Shown here: in pieces, positions 45,644-54,118 of the stretch
Position numbering within the stretch: position 1 is the stretch's first letter
Layout: every line of letters starts with the position of its first letter
Source: UBA10348 sp002469915
GTDB lineage: Bacteria; Bacteroidota; Rhodothermia; Rhodothermales; UBA10348
Length of the DNA stretch: 64,000 nt
Assembly (NCBI GenBank): GCA_029249345.1
Contig: JAQWHM010000022.1
Coordinates: 62,001-126,000, forward strand
Direction: 5' to 3'
Made by a program: the position numbers and the translations under genes
Notes under the pieces: generated by a model
Databases searched by the model: none
The model's input: only the letters and a program-made list of their open reading frames with translations
Told to the model about the DNA's origin: nothing

Positions 45644-45896
45644 AAGACACGTGCCAAGCAAGCTAGACAGTTCGAAAAGGCCCTAAAAAGGCTCTAAATC
45701 GCTAGTAGGCCTTTTATGCCGGTATAAAAGTGTTTCGGCAGTAATACAACGGTGGTTTGACACCATGACGAGGGATTTCCGGAATCATGCTAAGGCTGTG
45801 AGTACAAATTCTCCTTTTGAATCAGCTCTTTAAATTCATTGATGTCTTACTCTATCTTGATCGATGTTTAAAAGAAGTACGAATCAGAGAGTATCC
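45644..45896 (+). other. Upstream region of the GH95 gene
   Basis: About 250 bases without a convincing gene. GGCCTTTT-type inverted scraps around 45675-45715 (AAAAGGCCC and AGGCCTTTT) could form a weak hairpin. No clear Bacteroidota promoter was found. Confidence 0.4.
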
Positions 45897-48389
45897 ATGA
45901 ATCTTTATCGCTCGTTGGTCAGCTTTTGCAGTAGCCTCACCCTTTTCCTATTTGCTTTCGCCCTCCTGTCGGTTGGGTCGGCCCAAGCTCAAGATGTGAG
46001 CAGTATGGAAACCGAGTTCTCTGACCTCAAGCTTTGGTACAATCAGCCGGCCCCGCAGTGGAATCATGCCTTGCCCGTGGGGAATGGCCGACTGGGAGCC
46101 ATGGTGTTCGGTGAAACGGCTGCCGAGCGGATTCAGCTTAATGAGGAGACGTTCTGGGCAGGTGGTCCGTACGATCCAACCAATCCAGGTGGGGCAGAGG
46201 CGCTCCCCGAAATCCAGCGTCTTTTGTTTGCCGGAGAAGTGAATAAGGCTCATGATCTGTTCGGTCGGACGATGATGGGAAAACCTTACGAACAAATGAA
46301 GTATCAGTCCTTGGGAGATTTCTGGATGTTCTTTCCCGGACACGAAGAAGTGACCGACTATCGCAGAGAACTTGATCTCGATCAAGCGATCAGTACGGTT
46401 TCGTATACATTGGATGGCGTCCGCTTCACTCGGGAGGTATTCTCTACAGCCGTTGATCAAGCTATTGTAGTACGTGTTTCAGCAGATCAACCCGGCGCAT
46501 TGACGTTTACGGCTGAGCTACATGGTGCTAGAAATCAGCAGCACTCAAATTATGGAACGGGCTATTTTTGGTGGGAAGGTGTTCCTCCAAATGGCCTGAA
46601 GGTCTGGGGAAAGAGCGATGACTATCTGGGGATTGAAGGCAAGTTGCGCTACGAAGCTCGCCTGATTGCTGAATCCGACGGTGGCGAAATTGAGGTCGAT
46701 TACAAGACACTGCACGTTCGCGGGGCAACCTCTGTAACGTTCAAGATTGCGGCCGCAACCAACTTCGTCAATTACAAAGACGTCAGCGCCGACCAAGAGG
46801 CCCGTGTTGCAGAGACGTTGGATAAGATTGTCGATCGTTCCTTTGAGGATATGAAAGCCGACCACGTTGTCGAACATCAGGGATGGTTCAGACGCGTTTC
46901 AATGGCGTTAGGCAATGACCTAGAGATTGATAATGCGTTGGCAGATTTGCCAACCGATGAGCGAATCGAGCGGTTCAAGGATGAATCAGACCCAAGTCTC
47001 GCAGCACTCTATTATCAATTTGGTCGATACCTCCTTATTGCCAGTTCTCGGCCGGGTACAGAAGCGGCTAATCTTCAAGGGATCTGGAATGATATGGCTA
47101 ATCCGTGGTGGGACAGTAAGTACACGGTCAATATCAATCTTCCAATGAATTACTGGCTTGCAGAATCTGGCAATTTATCCGAGCTAACGGAACCGCTAAC
47201 CCGTTTAATACGGGATGTGTCGGAAGCCGGAGTAAGTGTAGCTAGAGAGCATTGGGGGGCTGACGGATGGGTCTTGCATCAGAATACCGATATCTGGCGC
47301 GCAACGGCACCCATGGATGGACCATCTTGGGGCGCATGGCCCGTGGGTGGTGCATGGCTCACAACACATCTTTGGGAGCACTATCTCTACACCGAAGATG
47401 AAGCATATCTCAAGGAAGTTTACCCTTTGATGAAAGGCGCAGTCCTATTCATTTCTGACATTCTCGTCGAACATCCTGATACGGGATGGTTAGTGACAGC
47501 ACCCTCGAACTCGCCAGAGAATTTTCCGGCTCGACCAGGTAATGGCCGTTTTTTCGACGAAGTGACGGGTTCGTATCTCAAGGCGCGGACGATGGCGATC
47601 GGCCCTACGATGGACATGGAAATTATTCGAGAGGTGTTCCAAAATTTTGCATCGGCAGCCAACCAATTAGGTGTGGATGCGGAATTGGTCGAGACCGTGA
47701 CCAATCAGCGATCTCGCTTAGCGCCGATTCAAATTGGAAAGCATGGTCAGATTCAAGAATGGATCGTGGATTGGGATGAAATCGAACCAGATCATCGCCA
47801 TATTTCGCATTTATGGGGTTTATTTCCAGGATCCCAGATTACCCCAGAGGACACTCCTGAACACGCTGAGGCCGCCGCTCGCACTATTGGTCGCCGAACT
47901 ACGGGTGGGTGTGGGTGGTCCTATGGACATAAAGTTGGCTTTTGGGCCCGATTACGAGAAGCGGATTCTGCTCTCCATGAGTTCCGTGCGCATCTAACGG
48001 GTTCATCCCTTCCCAATATGTTTTCGCTGTGTGGTCGGGCGCTTCAAGTGGATGGTAATTTTGGGACCACGGCTGGTATGACTGAGATGTTGATGCAGTC
48101 TCATCGCGGCGAGTTGGTGTTGTTACCGGCGGTACCCGATGAGTGGTCTACGGGATCCGTTGAAGGGCTGCGATCGAGAGGAGGATTTGAAGTCGACTTA
48201 GTGTGGTCCGATAGTGTCCCAGTCTCTGCACAGATACGATCGGATCTCGGTAATCGGCTCATTATCCGATCTGACAGCCGCATCCGGGTTACGTCCTCAG
48301 GTAGCACCGTCAAGGTCGATAATGCGGATGGACGTAGCTCATTTGAAACACGAGCCGGAGCGACCTATCAAGTTGAGTTCATGAACTGA
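45897..48389 (+). CDS. GH95 alpha-L-fucosidase/galactosidase
   Basis: 830 residues from the ATG at 45897, chosen because it starts the signal peptide directly (SFCSSLTLFLFAFALLSVGSAQAQ); an ATG eleven codons earlier is possible. GH95 hallmarks are LKLWYNQPAPQWNHALPVGNGRLGAMVFG near the N-terminus (residues about 25-55), NINLPMNYW in the barrel, the catalytic-acid region DWDEIEPDHRHISHLWG, and QVDGNFGTTAGMTEML with the aspartate of the base relay. The enzyme releases alpha-1,2-linked fucose (some members galactose) from glycans in the periplasm. It is bracketed by two copies of a decayed gene end. Confidence 0.93.
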   Translation: MNLYRSLVSFCSSLTLFLFAFALLSVGSAQAQDVSSMETEFSDLKLWYNQPAPQWNHALPVGNGRLGAMVFGETAAERIQLNEETFWAGGPYDPTNPGGAEALPEIQRLLFAGEVNKAHDLFGRTMMGKPYEQMKYQSLGDFWMFFPGHEEVTDYRRELDLDQAISTVSYTLDGVRFTREVFSTAVDQAIVVRVSADQPGALTFTAELHGARNQQHSNYGTGYFWWEGVPPNGLKVWGKSDDYLGIEGKLRYEARLIAESDGGEIEVDYKTLHVRGATSVTFKIAAATNFVNYKDVSADQEARVAETLDKIVDRSFEDMKADHVVEHQGWFRRVSMALGNDLEIDNALADLPTDERIERFKDESDPSLAALYYQFGRYLLIASSRPGTEAANLQGIWNDMANPWWDSKYTVNINLPMNYWLAESGNLSELTEPLTRLIRDVSEAGVSVAREHWGADGWVLHQNTDIWRATAPMDGPSWGAWPVGGAWLTTHLWEHYLYTEDEAYLKEVYPLMKGAVLFISDILVEHPDTGWLVTAPSNSPENFPARPGNGRFFDEVTGSYLKARTMAIGPTMDMEIIREVFQNFASAANQLGVDAELVETVTNQRSRLAPIQIGKHGQIQEWIVDWDEIEPDHRHISHLWGLFPGSQITPEDTPEHAEAAARTIGRRTTGGCGWSYGHKVGFWARLREADSALHEFRAHLTGSSLPNMFSLCGRALQVDGNFGTTAGMTEMLMQSHRGELVLLPAVPDEWSTGSVEGLRSRGGFEVDLVWSDSVPVSAQIRSDLGNRLIIRSDSRIRVTSSGSTVKVDNADGRSSFETRAGATYQVEFMN

Positions 48390-48418
48390 TGGGTGTTCAA
48401 CGTTTTTAGGTATAAAAA

Positions 48419-48452
48419 GCGGGGCGGGCCTTCTATTGAAGGCCCGCCCCGC
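48419..48452 (-). terminator. GC-rich terminator of remnant copy B
   Basis: A 15-base-pair stem (48419-48433 with 48438-48452) around TATT. On the minus strand it is followed by TTTTTAT. It differs from the copy at 45406-45437 by few bases. Confidence 0.88.
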
Positions 48453-48476
48453 TGCGTTCTCTAAGTAGTTTAAAGT

Positions 48477-48522
48477 GCGCTATCCTCTACTCAGGATGTT
48501 AAGCTTAGTTATTTGTGATCGT
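48477..48522 (-). repeat. Repeat block 1, copy B
   Basis: Partner of 45462-45507, 43 of 46 bases identical, same orientation. Confidence 0.9.
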
Positions 48523-48759
48523 GTGACGATGCGGACATAGGTGTCTGGCTTGGCATCAACCGTTGCGACAGCTTCGTAGGTCAGACCCTATCCGTTTTCA
48601 TTCACGTCATCGATCTCATGTACGAGATCAACTGATTTCTCCGAGTAACTCTCGTCGCGTGAAATTGTGTGATGCTGATGTGCCCAGAGAACTACCATCA
48701 GCATGCAGTTGGCACGGGAAGGATAACATTGGCCCAATCAAGCGAATAACGACGATCAC
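48505..48759 (-). pseudogene. Remnant copy B of a decayed gene end
   Basis: Reading the minus strand gives SSLGTSASHNF, then in a shifted frame RDESYSEKSVDLVHEIDD, an in-frame TAG after VNENG, then GLTYEAVATVDAKPDTYVRIV. Compared with copy A, four bases (CTAT) are missing just before the ending TYTITNN and TAA, which throws the last codons out of frame. The shared ending with copy A shows both derive from one protein family. A frameshift, a nonsense codon and a four-base deletion make it a pseudogene. The parent protein is unknown to me. Confidence 0.6.
48667..48695 (-). repeat. Repeat block 2, copy B
   Basis: Partner of 45615-45643, 27 of 29 bases identical, same orientation and same distance order relative to block 1. 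Confidence 0.85.
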
Positions 48760-48803
48760 TCCTCCTGCTTTCACGCTAGAGTGTTTCGTCAACAAAACAA
48801 TTA

Positions 48804-48834
48804 CGGACTGCCAGTAGAACGGTAGCAGTCCGCA
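48804..48834. other. Imperfect hairpin
   Basis: CGGACTGC and GCAGTCCG form an eight-base-pair stem around a loop of about a dozen bases. It lies between remnant B and the TonB receptor terminator. No T-run, role unclear. Confidence 0.4.
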
Positions 48835-48859
48835 ATCGGTAGGGTTGGTACAAAGAAAA

Positions 48860-48887
48860 CGGGCGGGTCGCTAATGCGACCCGCCCG
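48860..48887 (-). terminator. Terminator of the TonB-dependent receptor gene
   Basis: A perfect 12-base-pair GC-rich stem (48860-48871 with 48876-48887) around TAAT, followed on the minus strand by TTTTCTTT. It stands 60 bases after the receptor stop codon. Confidence 0.9.
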
Positions 48888-48949
48888 AATCCTGCAAGCA
48901 GTTGATTACTTATTGAAAAGAAGTCTGTGTCCGCTAGGACACGGTCTCC

Positions 48950-51676
48950 TTACTTAAAGGTAATGCGCGTACCGAAATTAAACGAACGCGGAAGACCTAA
49001 AAATACCTCTGCATCATCTGCGGTGTTGGCATTGTTGCCATCGCCACGGTATGCATTGTATGGTGAGTTGTTCGTTGCATCTTGGATGAACATGCTGTCG
49101 AGCACGTTGAATACGTTTCCGAAGAGACGGATATCAAAACGTGATGCTCCTAGCATTTCACGGGGGATGTCATACCCAAAGTTCAGGTCAAACACGTTGT
49201 ATGCTGGAACTTCCCAAACCTGCTCACCAGCCTGAGAGGCCTCAGTGCGGCTGCTTGGATCGAAATCAGCATAGTAGTTTGAGTAAGAACGTCCTGTTAC
49301 TTTGGCGTAGAGACCGTCCATTGGATAAACGGTAACCGCGTAAGCAAACTGAGTCTGTGGAGCGTCACCAACTTTCACATCTTTGACATATAGATTCAAA
49401 GACTCTTGTGTAGCTGGGTTAGAGCGGTCAGGCGTGTAACGTGCATCAACGTTATCAGTGTACGTCCAGTTACCTATTGAAGCAGCTACGTCGAAACGTA
49501 CCATGCTGGTTGGCTGGTAAGCGAACTCGCCTTCAATCCCACGATGAAGAGCGTTTAGGCCCTTGATGTTGATAATACCATCGTCACCATTCTGCTCCTG
49601 AACGAAGCGAGTGATCGTACGGTTATTCCAAATGGTGTTGTAGAAGTTAATCTTCCCACCCAGCTTGCGATCTGTTGAACGGAAGTCCAGACCACCTTCG
49701 ACGGCGATGAACGTTTCGTTCTCTGGATCCTCAAGTTTGGCACCTGTGACATCATCGATAACGCCATCAAAAATCGGCACTTTGGATACATATCCGGCAT
49801 TACCGAATACAGAAACCAAATCGTTTACCCGATATGATGTACCACCTTTGACCTGGAGGCCGTTGAGATTACCAGAGTCGATGGTGTATGGGTTTCCTGA
49901 TCCGTCATCCTTGAAGAAGTCTTCGAAAGAGTAGTTGATCATTGAATAACCAACCATTCCGTAAGCGGAAAGCTGATCTTTCGTGTACTCACCCTGTGCG
50001 AATGCACCTAACCAGTTCACGGTGTTCGTGTTGTTGTAGGCGAATTTGTCACCAGGCTGTAGGACTTTGCCTGAGGCACCCCAGAAGTCACTATCAGAGC
50101 GCTGGTAGCCTGAACCACCAAGAAGTTCACGAACCGTGCGGTAATGCTGAATTTCCGCAGTACGTAGATCAACGCCCACTTCAACGGTTAGATTTTCATT
50201 CAGCTCATGCTTGAATTTAGAAATCGCTCCGAGGGTGTACTGTACGTTGTGGCTGTTACGGAGGATACCGCGAGAAAGGCCATTAGCTTGATTGCGAGCA
50301 ACCGTGCCATCATAGTCAATGCGGCGAGAAGGACCACTATAGTCCCAGCCCAAAGATCCATGTGTACCTGTTCCGCCACCTTTACCACCTGAGTAGTATG
50401 CAACAGTAGAAAGAAGTGACTTGTCGCTAATCTGGTAGTAATGGTTCAGGTTGACCTGAGGCTTGTGGAAGAAATTCTCCCGCTCATTCATTGAGCCATC
50501 CTGGTAGCGGTCTACGTCATTAAATCCGTTGTTAGCAAAGTTGCCGTAAGAATCAGAAACGTCTGAGGAGTTCTGATTCCAACGACGACCGCCTTCAGGG
50601 AAGGTGTCTAGGATGTCATCGATAGTAGAACTGCTGAGTCCTTCATCTTCGAATACTTCACGTGCATACTCATGATCGTATGCAGCAAGGTTTTGACGGT
50701 AGAGGTTTTGTCCGTGACGCTGAGGAGCTCCTACTGCGTATAGGTCAATCCGCTGTTTGTCACTGATGTTCCATGCAAATGCGCCGTAATAGGCCCATGC
50801 ATCGGTCCATGTACCATCGTAATAACCGTCACCGGTTTTGCGGACACCGGATACGGTGAAAGCATACTTACCGTTGATGAGGCCAGTGGAGAGAGAAACG
50901 GTAGATTTCAAGAATCCATCATTTCCAACTTCTTGCTTGGCCAATACCTGACGCGTGTTGGCTGTTGGATCGGTGATGATATTCATCGTTCCACCAATCG
51001 AAGGGGTAGCCAGATTCACTGCGGAAAGACCACGCTGCATCTGGATAGAGGAGGTTGCATCCCCTACACCATCCCAGTTTGACCAGTAGACCCAACCGTT
51101 TTCCATGTCATTGACAGGAACACCGTTGATCATAATGGCCACGTTACGCTGGTTGAAACCACGAACGTTCACGCGGGCATCACCAGCACCACCACCCTGC
51201 TGGGTAGCGTATACAGATGGAGTCGTATTCAGAATCATCGGAACGTCGCGAGAAGCGAGTTCGCGTTGCACCTGTACCTTGTCCACGTTCGTGAACGCTA
51301 CCGGTGTTTTGCGATCTACGGCTCTTGAAGCAAAAACTTCAAGAGACTCGAGTGACTGACTCGAGAATGCAAGACTGAAGTCTACTTCCAGATTAGCCGA
51401 ACGAGCGGTGATAACCTTTGACAGATCTTCGTATCCAATGAATGAGGCGGTCAGCGTATGGGTACCTGCGGGTACTCCACTGATCGTGTATCGACCATCT
51501 TGGTCGGTTGCGGTGCCTAGAGTTGTTCCTTCAATAACAACATTGGCTCCAGGAAGGGCATCTCCGGTGTCAGCGTCTGTGACCGTTCCGGAAACTTGGA
51601 CCTGAGCAAAGGCTGAGCCTGCGAATAGCAGGGTAACGGCCAGTGCCAGGCTGCGGAAGCGTAGCTTAGCGTTCAT
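48950..51676 (-). CDS. TonB-dependent outer-membrane receptor with carboxypeptidase-like regulatory domain
   Basis: 908 residues from the ATG at 51676 (a GTG two codons earlier is possible). Signal peptide LALAVTLLFAGSAFAQ; then a CarboxypepD_reg-like domain (about 25-110, VSGTVTDADTGDALPGANV and GRYTISGVPAGTHTL), a plug domain (about 125-230, RVNVRGFNQRNVAIMINGVPVND) and a 22-strand barrel ending FNFGTRITFK, with terminal aromatic-x-residue anchor typical of outer-membrane proteins. It imports a ligand with TonB energy. There is no SusD partner nearby, so it is not a standard Sus pair. Ligand unknown; the GH95 gene next door suggests a sugar. Confidence 0.93.
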   Translation of the reverse strand: MNAKLRFRSLALAVTLLFAGSAFAQVQVSGTVTDADTGDALPGANVVIEGTTLGTATDQDGRYTISGVPAGTHTLTASFIGYEDLSKVITARSANLEVDFSLAFSSQSLESLEVFASRAVDRKTPVAFTNVDKVQVQRELASRDVPMILNTTPSVYATQQGGGAGDARVNVRGFNQRNVAIMINGVPVNDMENGWVYWSNWDGVGDATSSIQMQRGLSAVNLATPSIGGTMNIITDPTANTRQVLAKQEVGNDGFLKSTVSLSTGLINGKYAFTVSGVRKTGDGYYDGTWTDAWAYYGAFAWNISDKQRIDLYAVGAPQRHGQNLYRQNLAAYDHEYAREVFEDEGLSSSTIDDILDTFPEGGRRWNQNSSDVSDSYGNFANNGFNDVDRYQDGSMNERENFFHKPQVNLNHYYQISDKSLLSTVAYYSGGKGGGTGTHGSLGWDYSGPSRRIDYDGTVARNQANGLSRGILRNSHNVQYTLGAISKFKHELNENLTVEVGVDLRTAEIQHYRTVRELLGGSGYQRSDSDFWGASGKVLQPGDKFAYNNTNTVNWLGAFAQGEYTKDQLSAYGMVGYSMINYSFEDFFKDDGSGNPYTIDSGNLNGLQVKGGTSYRVNDLVSVFGNAGYVSKVPIFDGVIDDVTGAKLEDPENETFIAVEGGLDFRSTDRKLGGKINFYNTIWNNRTITRFVQEQNGDDGIINIKGLNALHRGIEGEFAYQPTSMVRFDVAASIGNWTYTDNVDARYTPDRSNPATQESLNLYVKDVKVGDAPQTQFAYAVTVYPMDGLYAKVTGRSYSNYYADFDPSSRTEASQAGEQVWEVPAYNVFDLNFGYDIPREMLGASRFDIRLFGNVFNVLDSMFIQDATNNSPYNAYRGDGNNANTADDAEVFLGLPRSFNFGTRITFK

Positions 51677-51845
51677 ATCCACACGATTTGGTAGGTAAGG
51701 ATAAAGGCGATCTCAAGACAGTAGTGAGATCGAAATTGACAATCAAGTAAACCTAATAAATGTGGATAACTAGGCGTGTGAACGAACAGGGAAAAAATGG
51801 TTATGTTGATAACAATAATGATGCATCTAAACTATTAAATATTAG
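51677..51845 (-). promoter_or_regulatory. Upstream region of the TonB receptor gene
   Basis: AT-rich gap. An inverted repeat GATCTCA (51709-51715) / TGAGATC (51725-51731) lies in the presumed 5' leader of the receptor mRNA, about 35 bases before the start codon. TAGGTTTA further upstream differs by one base from TAnnTTTG. Neither is proven. Confidence 0.3.
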
Positions 51846-52982
51846 CTACTTAGTATCATATTCTTTTGGTAAGAGATCTGCAAGTCTCTCGAATGACATG
51901 TATCCAAAGTATGCTACGGCATAGGGATCGAGCACGTTTCCTCTGGAGTCGAGCGTCGTAGCTCCGTTCTGGAGTCGAAGCCATGAGTACTGCATATCCC
52001 TGACTTGGCCCGAATGATAGACCCTTTGCCATTCAGCATACCGCCGGTCTTCTTCCTCATGTGTATACACAATCATGAAGTAATTCGAGAAGTGCAGCGT
52101 ATAATCTTGATCCATGTTTCCAGGCTCTAAGAAAGTAAAAGGATTCACCGCAAACTGAGGCTCTTGAAACGGCGCAGCTGAGTTCATTTCATACTGTCTC
52201 CGATCTCCTACTTCGTCTGGGTCATCCACGTGAAAGACTTGAAATCCCTCTTTTCGGGTCCGGTTGTCCATCATAGACCGAAAAAAGTGCTGTGCTGAGC
52301 CGTTGTATGCTTTCTTTCGGTGTTTATCCCACTTCTCGGCCTCCTGCTCTGATGAGGGCGTCATTTCTCTGAAATAGGATTCGCCATCTTGCCAGGTTTC
52401 ATCCCCATCGATCACAAACTGATGGAGGTGATGTTCAATACGGTATCCGAGCGCACGGTTATTGAGTATCAACGGCTCGTCCGCACTAGCGATGAGCGTA
52501 CCGGCATCCTTCATGAGGTCTAGAATTTCAGGATTCAGGATTTCGACTTCTCTCGCATTGTCTGTCATTCCTAAAAAAGCTTCCCGGAACTGTTTGAGAT
52601 AGTCATCCCAATGCTCATCTCGTTTATCGGAAATGGATAACTCTCCGAGAACCATCACCTCTTCCACAAGGTCAAAATCTAGCTTGTAAGATTTCGGCGC
52701 TCTGATCATGACATCATGAGTCTGCGTCTGATGGCCCACACGAGAGACTACGATGCGATGAGCTCCGAGCGGTATCGTGAGTCTGAAAGCACCCTCAGAA
52801 TCAGAGACGGCCCCAATAGAGGAGCGGGAGATAAAGATATGGACACCCTGAAGGGCTTCGCCTGAGGCGGCATCTTGAACGGTCCCCAATAGCCTGGCGC
52901 GTGCTATTTGCTGGCCATAAACGTCCGGCGTGCAAAAAAGACAAAAGGTCAGGGAGATGGAAAAAATGAGATGTTTGTGCAC
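51846..52982 (-). CDS. Secreted protein with carboxypeptidase-like regulatory domain and unknown C-terminal part
   Basis: 378 residues from a GTG, with a signal peptide (LIFSISLTFCLFCTPDVYGQ). Residues about 25-115 are a CarboxypepD_reg-like beta-sandwich (LLGTVQDAASGEALQGVHIFI and GAFRLTIPLGAHRIVV). The remaining 260 residues are rich in aromatic and charged residues (ALGYRIEHHLHQFVIDGD and DYTLHFSNYFMIVYTHEEED) and match no family I can name; similar architectures occur in Bacteroidota surface proteins linked to TonB systems. It lies upstream of the receptor gene on the same strand. Confidence 0.75.
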   Translation of the reverse strand: MHKHLIFSISLTFCLFCTPDVYGQQIARARLLGTVQDAASGEALQGVHIFISRSSIGAVSDSEGAFRLTIPLGAHRIVVSRVGHQTQTHDVMIRAPKSYKLDFDLVEEVMVLGELSISDKRDEHWDDYLKQFREAFLGMTDNAREVEILNPEILDLMKDAGTLIASADEPLILNNRALGYRIEHHLHQFVIDGDETWQDGESYFREMTPSSEQEAEKWDKHRKKAYNGSAQHFFRSMMDNRTRKEGFQVFHVDDPDEVGDRRQYEMNSAAPFQEPQFAVNPFTFLEPGNMDQDYTLHFSNYFMIVYTHEEEDRRYAEWQRVYHSGQVRDMQYSWLRLQNGATTLDSRGNVLDPYAVAYFGYMSFERLADLLPKEYDTK

Positions 52983-53061
52983 GGTAACGGAAGAATGGTT
53001 ACCGATATGACGCTTTTACTCCGATCGCGTTTCAGAACAAGAAGGGTATTCGTGGATGCCC

Positions 53062-53469
53062 TTAGCGAATTTCAACCGGATTCGAATCTCCGTGTTCGAA
53101 CTGATATCGTCCGTCTGGAAGCTCAATAGTGCGGATGCCCCTTGTTCTGGAGAAAGGAACGCCGCCACTGCCTAAGACAATTTCTAGTGTGCCATTGGGG
53201 ACTTCCGTTTTGATCACAATCGCATTTACGACAGGAGTCTCCGGAGTGAGCGGGTCGATGTCTTCAGCGACTATAAACGAAAATAGGCCCTCTAAATCAG
53301 CTTCAAAAAGAAGGTCGAATGGCAGAATGCGGATAAACGCATCTGGAACTGGGTTATTCGTTTGGTCATTCAATACCTGACCGGTAAACGCGTCTTTTCC
53401 GCTTTCATCCTCGTCAGAAGAAAATGCGTAACACCCAGCAATAAGTAAAAAAGCTGGGATAATCAGCAA
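53062..53469 (-). CDS. Small lipoprotein with a beta-sandwich-like domain
   Basis: 135 residues with a lipobox (PAFLLIAGC). The rest reads like a regulatory or Ig-like sandwich: FTGQVLNDQTNNPVPDAFIRI, then GLFSFIVAED, and an ending DGRYQFEHGDSNPVEIR. The only in-frame start is a TTG at 53469, leaving an n-region without basic residues; an ATG 33 bases upstream is in another frame, so a small frameshift at the start is possible. Membrane-anchored, function unknown; close to the other carboxypeptidase-like domain proteins. Confidence 0.65.
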   Translation of the reverse strand: MLIIPAFLLIAGCYAFSSDEDESGKDAFTGQVLNDQTNNPVPDAFIRILPFDLLFEADLEGLFSFIVAEDIDPLTPETPVVNAIVIKTEVPNGTLEIVLGSGGVPFSRTRGIRTIELPDGRYQFEHGDSNPVEIR

Positions 53470-53677
53470 AAAGGCTGTTTTAAGCGCAGAGTTGAAGTAA
53501 GCATGTTTCTTTTCGATCTGTTTTGGCCTATTTGGTATGTCGACGGGTTTGAAAGGCCGCTTGAGCGAACTGAGAAACCGTTTTAGTTCTAAAAGGGCTG
53601 CGGAACCATTGTGTGAAGATTGTGTTGGCCAGAAACTCTACAGCAGTTCAGGACAATAAACAGGCTCCCACTGCATA

Positions 53678-53701
53678 AGCTCTCTTTAGAGCTCTTTTTT
53701 T
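53678..53701 (+). terminator. Terminator-like hairpin in the rpoZ leader
   Basis: AGCTCT (53678-53683) and AGAGCT (53688-53693) form a six-base-pair stem with a CTTT loop, followed by C and seven T. It ends 20 bases before the rpoZ ATG. No plus-strand gene lies upstream for it to terminate, so it may be an attenuator or end a short RNA. The stem is short. Confidence 0.5.
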
Positions 53702-53721
53702 AAGACTGGATCCCGACAGCT

Positions 53722-54033
53722 ATGGCGATCAAAACGATCGATATGAACCGCCTCGCGGCGATGACCGGCAACCTTTTCGAATCTGTTGCTATTCTTTCCA
53801 AGCGCTCACGTCAGATTTCAACCAACGTGAAAACCGAATTGGACGATAAGCTCGCATATTTTGAAGGCTTCGAGCAGGAGCTAGAAGACCCTCGATTTCA
53901 GGAAGAGCAGGCAAAAGTATCTCTTGAATACGAAGTGAAACCAGAGCCAACAGAAATGGCCATCGATGAGATGGTAGATGGCGACGTCTATTTTCGTAAG
54001 CCTACGGAAGAAGATATGGGCTCTTTGATTTAG
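53722..54033 (+). CDS. rpoZ: RNA polymerase omega subunit (Bacteroidota type)
   Basis: 103 residues. MNRLAAMTGNLFESVAILSKRSRQIS matches the Rpb6-like core of Bacteroidota omega (the TGN-x-YE-x-x-x-I-I-x-KR pattern; residues about 8-33), and the C-terminal half (KPEPTEMAIDEMVDGDVYFR) is the extension typical of that group and missing from proteobacterial omega. It assists beta-prime folding and RNA polymerase assembly. It is monocistronic: a hairpin stands in its leader and a strong terminator follows. Confidence 0.88.
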   Translation: MAIKTIDMNRLAAMTGNLFESVAILSKRSRQISTNVKTELDDKLAYFEGFEQELEDPRFQEEQAKVSLEYEVKPEPTEMAIDEMVDGDVYFRKPTEEDMGSLI

Positions 54034-54054
54034 TTTTTCTCATCCGTTTGGATG

Positions 54055-54091
54055 AAAAGGGAGGGCGTCCGCAGGACGCCCTCCCTTTTTT
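54055..54091 (+). terminator. Terminator after rpoZ
   Basis: A 16-base-pair stem (AAAAGGGAGGGCGTCC and its complement) closes a GCAG loop at 54071-54074 and ends in a run of T. Strong Rho-independent terminator, 22 bases after the rpoZ stop. Confidence 0.95.
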
Positions 54092-54118
54092 TATGCCTCA
54101 TTTTTCGGACCTTCAGAT

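Noticed and set aside
48759..48766. AGGAGG box and GTG as a start site for remnant B
   Set aside because: The spacing between the box and GTG is one base, too short for initiation, and the frame is broken downstream.
48563..48817. 84-residue plus-strand frame between GH95 and the TonB receptor
   Set aside because: It has no family and runs opposite to the minus-strand coding remnants, which are supported by homology to the copy at 45.5 kb.
48950..51676. TonB receptor as a SusC of a SusCD pair
   Set aside because: No SusD-type lipoprotein is encoded next to it, so a plain TonB receptor with a carboxypeptidase-like domain is the safer call.
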